Positions 7,559-11,342 of a stretch of 11,342 bases of DNA are shown piece after piece. Source of the stretch: an uncultured Burkholderiales Genera incertae sedis bacterium (GTDB lineage: Bacteria > Pseudomonadota > Gammaproteobacteria > Burkholderiales > Eutrophovitaceae); NCBI GenBank assembly GCA_905479505.1, contig CAJQMS010000069.1, positions 1 through 11,342 of the forward strand, given 5' to 3'. The notes below the pieces were generated by a model, which was not told the origin of the DNA, did not search any database, and saw only the letters and a program-made list of their open reading frames with translations. The position numbers were made by a program, and so were the translations under genes. Position 1 is the stretch's first letter. Every line of letters begins with the position of its first letter.

Positions 7559-8293
7559 CTACGATACAAAAACGGCGAATTCCTTTTCAATCGCTTTTGC
7601 ATCCTGCCTATGCCCTTGATAAACCGCCTGAGCCATTTCCCCTGGATAGACATCCTCTATGCCGTCCTCAATTGCTTGTAATACCGCGTCTACTACGTCT
7701 ACTGGCTTATCCTTCGGCCCCTCAAAATCTCTAGCCATGTCCGTATCGATAGAGCCAGGCATCACTCCCACCACTGACGTATTCTGTCCACTCAATTCCG
7801 CTCTCACACCTTGATTCATGGAGTACGCCGCAGCCTTCGATACACTGAAAGACCCACTAGCCGGCAGATTGACCAACGACAATATAGAGAGAATATTTAC
7901 GATTGTCCCACCACCGTTGTTTTTCAACACCGGAGCAAACGCTCGACACATAGAGAGCGTCCCAAAGTAGTTAGTCTCCATCTCCTCCCGCGCATTTTCT
8001 ATGCCTGCCACTCCAAGTAAAGCCGCGTTGCGATTACATCCGGCATTATTAATTAATAAAGTCACATCGGTCGCCTGGCTAAGTACATCCTCAATGTGTC
8101 TCTGTTGTGTAATGTCCAGCGTAATTGGGCATACTGAATTGGGATTCAATTTGACCAAATTTTCCAATAACGAAGCATCGCGAGCTGTGACATATATTTT
8201 TTTAATGCCTCTGGCAATTAACCGTTCAGCAAATGCCATCCCTAGTCCACGGTTGGACCCTGTCACTAAAGCTACCGATTCAGTTAATGTCAC
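7559..8293 (-). CDS. SDR family protein with Phe in place of the catalytic Tyr
   Basis: A 244-residue classical-SDR-fold protein. From the chosen start, the cofactor loop TGSNRGLG is at 11-18, NNAG at 82-85, structural Asn108 in ETNYFG, catalytic Ser136 in NILSILS and Lys153. The residue expected to be the catalytic Tyr, four before the Lys and 13 after the Ser, is Phe149 (GSFSVSK; codon TTC, 7847-7849). This would remove the general acid/base, so the protein may be a poor enzyme, a binding protein or recently inactivated; the frame is otherwise intact. GTG 8293 (AAGGGG four bases upstream, protein beginning five residues before the first beta strand) is preferred over the TTG at 8320, which has no ribosome-binding site. 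It lies between the solute-binding protein and beta-propeller genes, with gaps of about 110 bases each side. Confidence 0.88.
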   Translation of the reverse strand: MTLTESVALVTGSNRGLGMAFAERLIARGIKKIYVTARDASLLENLVKLNPNSVCPITLDITQQRHIEDVLSQATDVTLLINNAGCNRNAALLGVAGIENAREEMETNYFGTLSMCRAFAPVLKNNGGGTIVNILSILSLVNLPASGSFSVSKAAAYSMNQGVRAELSGQNTSVVGVMPGSIDTDMARDFEGPKDKPVDVVDAVLQAIEDGIEDVYPGEMAQAVYQGHRQDAKAIEKEFAVFVS

Positions 8294-8297
8294 GTTA

Positions 8298-8303
8298 CCC
8301 CTT
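8298..8303 (-). promoter_or_regulatory. Shine-Dalgarno-like AAGGGG deciding the GTG start of the SDR
   Basis: AAGGGG on the minus strand stands four bases before GTG 8293. The longer candidate start, TTG at 8320, has only AT-rich sequence ahead of it, so the shorter protein is favoured. Confidence 0.5.
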
Positions 8304-8404
8304 TCAAACTCACGATTCAAGATTACGTTAAAGATGCCCTAACCATTTAGTTTTTACCAAGATGAATTTAAATTTAAACCGATGCTTAGCCTTAAACTAA
8401 AAAG

Positions 8405-10009
8405 CTATAAAGAGCTAATGTCCTGTGGCAGGACATATCCTCCTGCATGAGGTTCAAACTGCAAATCGGACTTATGAACCACTGATTGATAGTATTGCAC
8501 CAAAGGAATGACCGCGCCTTCATCCGCAATATATTGATCAATTTCTTGATAACCTCGAATTCGCTGACGTTCATCAGGCTCGTTCAGCAAAGGTTTGATA
8601 AGCCTGTCCAGCTCGGCACTTTTAAATGAAGAATCGGGAGACTGACTGAGCATCGCAAGGCCTGTGGACATGAAGGGATCCCCAGTCGGATTACTCCAAT
8701 TGAAAAAAGCCGCTGGCGCAAGGTCATGTTCTGCACGAAGGCGTAAATGCTCCTTTTCTGTATACAGTTCAATCTCCGCCTCAATGCCGACCTCCCTCCA
8801 CATACCGACAATCATCTGTACCATTTCATAGTCTCGGAACCGATAGCCCTTAGTCGTCTGAATTTTTAATTGAACAGGTCTGGATTCCGAATACCCAGAC
8901 TTTGACAACAAGTCCCGCGCTAACCGTGGATCAAATTCAATTTTTATAGATGCATCATGTGCATCAAATAATGGGGCTTGAAGCGAGTCCATCGTCCTTC
9001 CTAAACCAATGGATGGTTTATACGCGTCATCGCCAGAAACTTGCATGGAGCTCATCGTGTTTCCGTAACCAAGTAAAAGCTCATCAATCAGTTTCTGTTT
9101 ATCGATAGCATGATGCATGGCAAGACGTACATTTTTATCCTTCATCATTGACTCTCTATTGGTAATAAAGATTAGTCCAATATCTGAAGTGGGGTAGGCG
9201 TCGCCCCCCCAGGACGATTTGCTCGTCAGCCGATTAAATTCTTCAAAAGGTACGCCAATGGCCAAATCACACTCGCCGTTTTCCAGCGCAGTTACCCGCT
9301 GTTCCGCGTCTGGAATTATTTTTACAAGCACCGAATCGAATCGAGGCTTCGGACCCCAATACTGAGGAAATGACTTCAGTAACACCGAGCTTCCTTGCTC
9401 GAAATTTTCCACTATATAAGGGCCACTTCCAACAGGCTGTTCGTTCCATGTTGCAGCATTTGCCGCAGAATACGCGTGCTTCGGAAGTATGTATCCGGTT
9501 AAATGGGCCATCCATTTGAAAATGGTGGGATCGTATTCGCGAACATCGGCAACGATGTTGCTGCCACTGATACTAAAATTATTTACCTTGTTCCAAATAA
9601 AATGCATTGGGTTGCCACTCATGGAGTTGCCAGCTCTCTCTAAAGACCAAATCACATCGCTCGGCGTGACGGGTGAGCCATCATGCCAAAATGCGTCCTC
9701 TCTGACCGACATTTGGATTTGTGATCGGTCCTCATTCCATCCCCAATCAATAAGGATTCCAGGCTTTAAACTGCGGTCGGAACTTTGATCAATGAACGAG
9801 TCGAAGACAGCCTTATAAAAAAACTGCATCTCGGCATCCAATGAAGATAAACCTCTAGTCGGCTCCCATGAACTTAACTGAGCGCCACAAGCAATAGTAA
9901 TTTTTCGACTTTTAGGAGAACATCCGCCAAGAAGTAATTGTGCCGCGGTAGGCACCGCAGCTATCGAACCTGAGGCTTGAAGAAATTGTCGCCTCGTAAA
10001 ACCTTTCAT
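8405..10009 (-). CDS. ABC transporter substrate-binding protein, family 5 (peptide/opine/nickel type), Tat lipoprotein
   Basis: A 534-residue extracytoplasmic solute-binding protein of the DppA/OppA class (SBP_bac_5). The N-terminus has a twin-arginine signal (TRRQFLQ, Arg6-Arg7), a hydrophobic stretch and lipobox LLGG-Cys30, so it should be exported folded by Tat and lipid-anchored. Family landmarks are FWHDGSPVTPSDVIWSLERA (107-126), LTGYILPKHAY (170-180), PVGSGPYIVENFEQGSSVLLKSFPQYWGPKPRFDSV (192-227), and RLAMHHAIDKQKLIDELLLGYG in the middle. ATG 10009 is preceded by AGAGGA at six bases. No permease or ATPase gene lies in the window, so it is either an orphan receptor or served by a transporter encoded elsewhere. 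Ligand unknown; dipeptides, glutathione-like compounds and opines are all bound by relatives. It is divergent from the dienelactone hydrolase gene. Confidence 0.93.
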   Translation of the reverse strand: MKGFTRRQFLQASGSIAAVPTAAQLLLGGCSPKSRKITIACGAQLSSWEPTRGLSSLDAEMQFFYKAVFDSFIDQSSDRSLKPGILIDWGWNEDRSQIQMSVREDAFWHDGSPVTPSDVIWSLERAGNSMSGNPMHFIWNKVNNFSISGSNIVADVREYDPTIFKWMAHLTGYILPKHAYSAANAATWNEQPVGSGPYIVENFEQGSSVLLKSFPQYWGPKPRFDSVLVKIIPDAEQRVTALENGECDLAIGVPFEEFNRLTSKSSWGGDAYPTSDIGLIFITNRESMMKDKNVRLAMHHAIDKQKLIDELLLGYGNTMSSMQVSGDDAYKPSIGLGRTMDSLQAPLFDAHDASIKIEFDPRLARDLLSKSGYSESRPVQLKIQTTKGYRFRDYEMVQMIVGMWREVGIEAEIELYTEKEHLRLRAEHDLAPAAFFNWSNPTGDPFMSTGLAMLSQSPDSSFKSAELDRLIKPLLNEPDERQRIRGYQEIDQYIADEGAVIPLVQYYQSVVHKSDLQFEPHAGGYVLPQDISSL

Positions 10010-10065
10010 GAACCATCCTCTTTGTGCTTTGCCGCTACACTAGAGACAAACGATTACTTGGCATA

Positions 10066-10094
10066 ATTGTACTCTTCAATTTAGAGTTTGATAA
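10066..10094 (-). promoter_or_regulatory. Possible sigma-70 promoter for the solute-binding protein gene
   Basis: On the minus strand, TTATCA (10094-10089) and TACAAT (10071-10066) are 17 bases apart, matching four and five of six consensus positions. Transcription would start near 10059, giving a leader of about 50 bases. Found by eye in an AT-rich region, so only tentative. Confidence 0.35.
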
Positions 10095-10099
10095 TTAAT

Positions 10100-10130
10100 T
10101 TGTCAAGAATTTGATGTTTGAAAATAAGAT
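10100..10130 (+). promoter_or_regulatory. Possible promoter for the dienelactone hydrolase gene
   Basis: TTGTCA (10100-10105) and TAAGAT (10125-10130) are separated by 19 bases, longer than the usual 16-18. TAAGAT overlaps a second copy at 10130-10135. The 177-base divergent gap from 10010 to 10186 is AT-rich and holds no gene; I see no operator palindrome in it. Confidence 0.25.
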
Positions 10131-10186
10131 AAGATAAATTTCAATCGAGATAAAAAACAAACAATTTAACCGAGAGATTGACTGCC

Positions 10187-10900
10187 ATGAATGGACAATG
10201 GATTGAAATTGACGCTACGGATAGCGGTGCATTTAGGGGATACCTATCCGTGCCTGTTGCTGGGAAAGGTCCGGGGATTATTTTATGTCAGGAAATTTTT
10301 GGGGTAAATACTTATATTCAGGAGGTGGCTGACCATTACGCTGAGGAGGGATATGTGGTGCTTGCCCCTGACCTATTCTGGCGAAATGAACCCAACATAC
10401 AATTAGGGTATTCGGAAAAAGATCTTACTAAGGCGTTTGAACTATTCCGACAATTCGACACAGATAAAGGCATAGAAGATATCACTCAATCTGTAAATAC
10501 ATTAAAGGATAGAAGCGAGGTTGTCGGCAAAATTGGTGCGCTGGGATTCTGTCTAGGCGGCAGATTGGCTTACTTGGCAGCAGCTCGCTCCGGAGTTGAC
10601 TGTGCCGTCGCTTATTACGGCGTGACCATTGACGAGTATCTTGATGAGGCGGACGCCATCAGCGTTCCAATGGTTCTGCACTTTGCAGAAAATGATCAGT
10701 ATGCCCCAACAGTTAAGGTCAACAAAATCAGAAAGGCCCTAGAAAACAAATCGAACGCAATCATTCACACCTACCCTGGCGTTGATCATGGGTTTTCGAG
10801 AGCAGAGTCCAACCACTTCGACAAACCAACCGCACTCTTGGCGCATCAACGGTCAATATCTTTGTTTCGGAAAACTATCGGGCCTCATTATAGTTCCTAG
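10187..10900 (+). CDS. Dienelactone hydrolase family protein (N-terminal half of a probable broken DLH-NTF2 fusion)
   Basis: A 237-residue alpha/beta-hydrolase of the dienelactone hydrolase (carboxymethylenebutenolidase) family, which opens lactones such as dienelactone in chlorocatechol breakdown; many members act on other esters. All landmarks are present: Glu36 in CQEIFGV, nucleophile Cys122 in GFCLGG, Asp170 in FAENDQ and His201 in VDHGF, close to the positions in Pseudomonas DLH (36, 123, 171, 202). ATG 10187 is preferred to TTG 10178 because it gives the usual short N-terminus, with GAGAG ten bases upstream. The domain is complete, so it may still fold and act alone. It ends at TAG 10898-10900, exactly where an NTF2-like domain opens in the -1 frame, as if one base had been lost from a fused gene. 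Confidence 0.92.
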   Translation: MNGQWIEIDATDSGAFRGYLSVPVAGKGPGIILCQEIFGVNTYIQEVADHYAEEGYVVLAPDLFWRNEPNIQLGYSEKDLTKAFELFRQFDTDKGIEDITQSVNTLKDRSEVVGKIGALGFCLGGRLAYLAAARSGVDCAVAYYGVTIDEYLDEADAISVPMVLHFAENDQYAPTVKVNKIRKALENKSNAIIHTYPGVDHGFSRAESNHFDKPTALLAHQRSISLFRKTIGPHYSS

Positions 10901-11342
10901 GTTTATGGGATAAACATTGTGCGTATGAATTCGTTACTCATGATGTCGATGCGACCATGGCAACCATGGTGAGCGAGCCATACGTTAATCATATTCCAAC
11001 GATGACGGGTGGCGTTGGTCATGACGATCTGAGGCAGTTTTATAACCATCGCTTTATCCCTACTACCCCGTCAGATACGACCATCATTCCGATATCACAG
11101 ACGGTGGGTGAGGGGTCACTAGTTGATGAGGTACTTTTTTGCTTTACTCACGATATCGAGATTGACTGGATGCTGCCGGGAATAGCGCCTACAGGTAAGC
11201 GCGTTGAAATCCCCTTAGTCGCCATCATAAAATTTCGCGGCGACAAATTATTTAATGAACATATTTATTGGGTCCAGGCACCGGTGCTCGTTCAAATCGG
11301 AATATTGAGACCCAATGGGCTTCCAATCGCCGGCATAGCGAC
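10894..11342 (+). CDS. NTF2/SnoaL-like domain, frameshifted from the DLH gene, cut by window end
   Basis: From the TAG at 10891-10893 a frame stays open for 149 codons to the end of the window. Its product starts LGLWDKHCAYEFVTHDVDATMATMVSEPY, continues VNHIPTMTGGVGHDDLRQFYNHRF and has LVDEVLFCFTHDIEIDWMLPG and FNEHIYW. This pattern matches my recollection of the NTF2/SnoaL-like domain that is fused to dienelactone hydrolases in many proteobacteria or annotated as an ester-cyclase-like protein. No ATG, GTG or TTG occurs in frame before ATG 10957, which would drop about 18 conserved residues. It lies in the -1 frame relative to the hydrolase; adding one C at 10896-10897 would give a continuous PHYSSLGLWDKH junction. 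It is probably the second half of one gene split by a frameshift or a sequence error. The domain's biochemical role is unknown to me. Confidence 0.85.

Noticed and set aside
7450..7653. Minus-strand open frame of 67 codons overlapping the 3' end of the Phe-type SDR gene
   Set aside because: Its product shows no family pattern, it overlaps the SDR coding frame, and most of its own sequence is the AT-rich gap.
8294..8320. Longer SDR start at TTG 8320
   Set aside because: No Shine-Dalgarno precedes it, and the extra nine residues are not expected before the first SDR beta strand; GTG 8293 has AAGGGG upstream.
8365..8378. AT-only palindrome TTTAAATTTAAA between the solute-binding protein and SDR genes
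   Set aside because: It has no GC stem or T run to be a terminator, and palindromes of A and T alone arise easily by chance.
10124..10139. Tandem AAGAT units (ATAAGATAAGATAAA) as a regulatory repeat
   Set aside because: Only about two short units in AT-rich DNA; more simply explained as overlapping -10-like sequence.
10957..11342. Independent NTF2-like gene starting at ATG 10957
   Set aside because: It would lack the conserved LWDKHCAYEFVTHDVDAT segment that is encoded in the same frame just upstream, and no ribosome-binding site is visible.

Overview
The window looks like chromosomal sequence from a gammaproteobacterium, probably a free-living marine one. The organism call rests on recognisable RluE-type and YgiQ-type genes, moderate base composition (near 45 % GC by eye), tight gene packing, and a set of catabolic enzymes (SDRs, enoyl-CoA hydratase, dienelactone hydrolase, RraA-like aldolase, Ldh2-type dehydrogenase). 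It is an inference; there is no rRNA, tRNA or phylogenetic marker here. I see no mobile element, CRISPR array, tRNA or phage gene.

Left part, plus strand (1-3784): the C-terminal end of an Ldh2-family malate/lactate-type dehydrogenase, an RraA-like aldolase/decarboxylase-fold protein, an RluE-type 23S rRNA pseudouridine synthase starting at TTG, and the large radical-SAM protein YgiQ. The gaps are 38-43 bases. The first pair may form a small hydroxy-acid/keto-acid catabolic unit; the next two are housekeeping-type genes.

Centre, minus strand (10009 back to 3788): a Tat-exported family 5 solute-binding lipoprotein, an SDR whose catalytic Tyr is replaced by Phe, and a YVTN/YncE-like beta-propeller lipoprotein with an acidic insertion. 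This last gene ends at a clear intrinsic terminator (about 6309-6339). Beyond it lies a compact operon: a canonical SDR, a class I SAM methyltransferase and an enoyl-CoA hydratase/isomerase, the last two joined by an ATGA overlap. The operon meets ygiQ tail to tail with only three bases between stop codons.

Right part, plus strand (10187-11342): a dienelactone hydrolase with an intact catalytic triad, divergent from the solute-binding protein gene, followed at once by an NTF2/SnoaL-like domain in the -1 frame that runs off the window. The second domain has no plausible start of its own before its conserved N-terminus, and one extra C at 10896-10897 would fuse the two into a DLH-NTF2 protein. 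This broken fusion and the Tyr-to-Phe SDR are the most notable observations. I did not find a clearly new multi-gene system; the SDR-methyltransferase-hydratase operon is the best candidate for an unassigned pathway.
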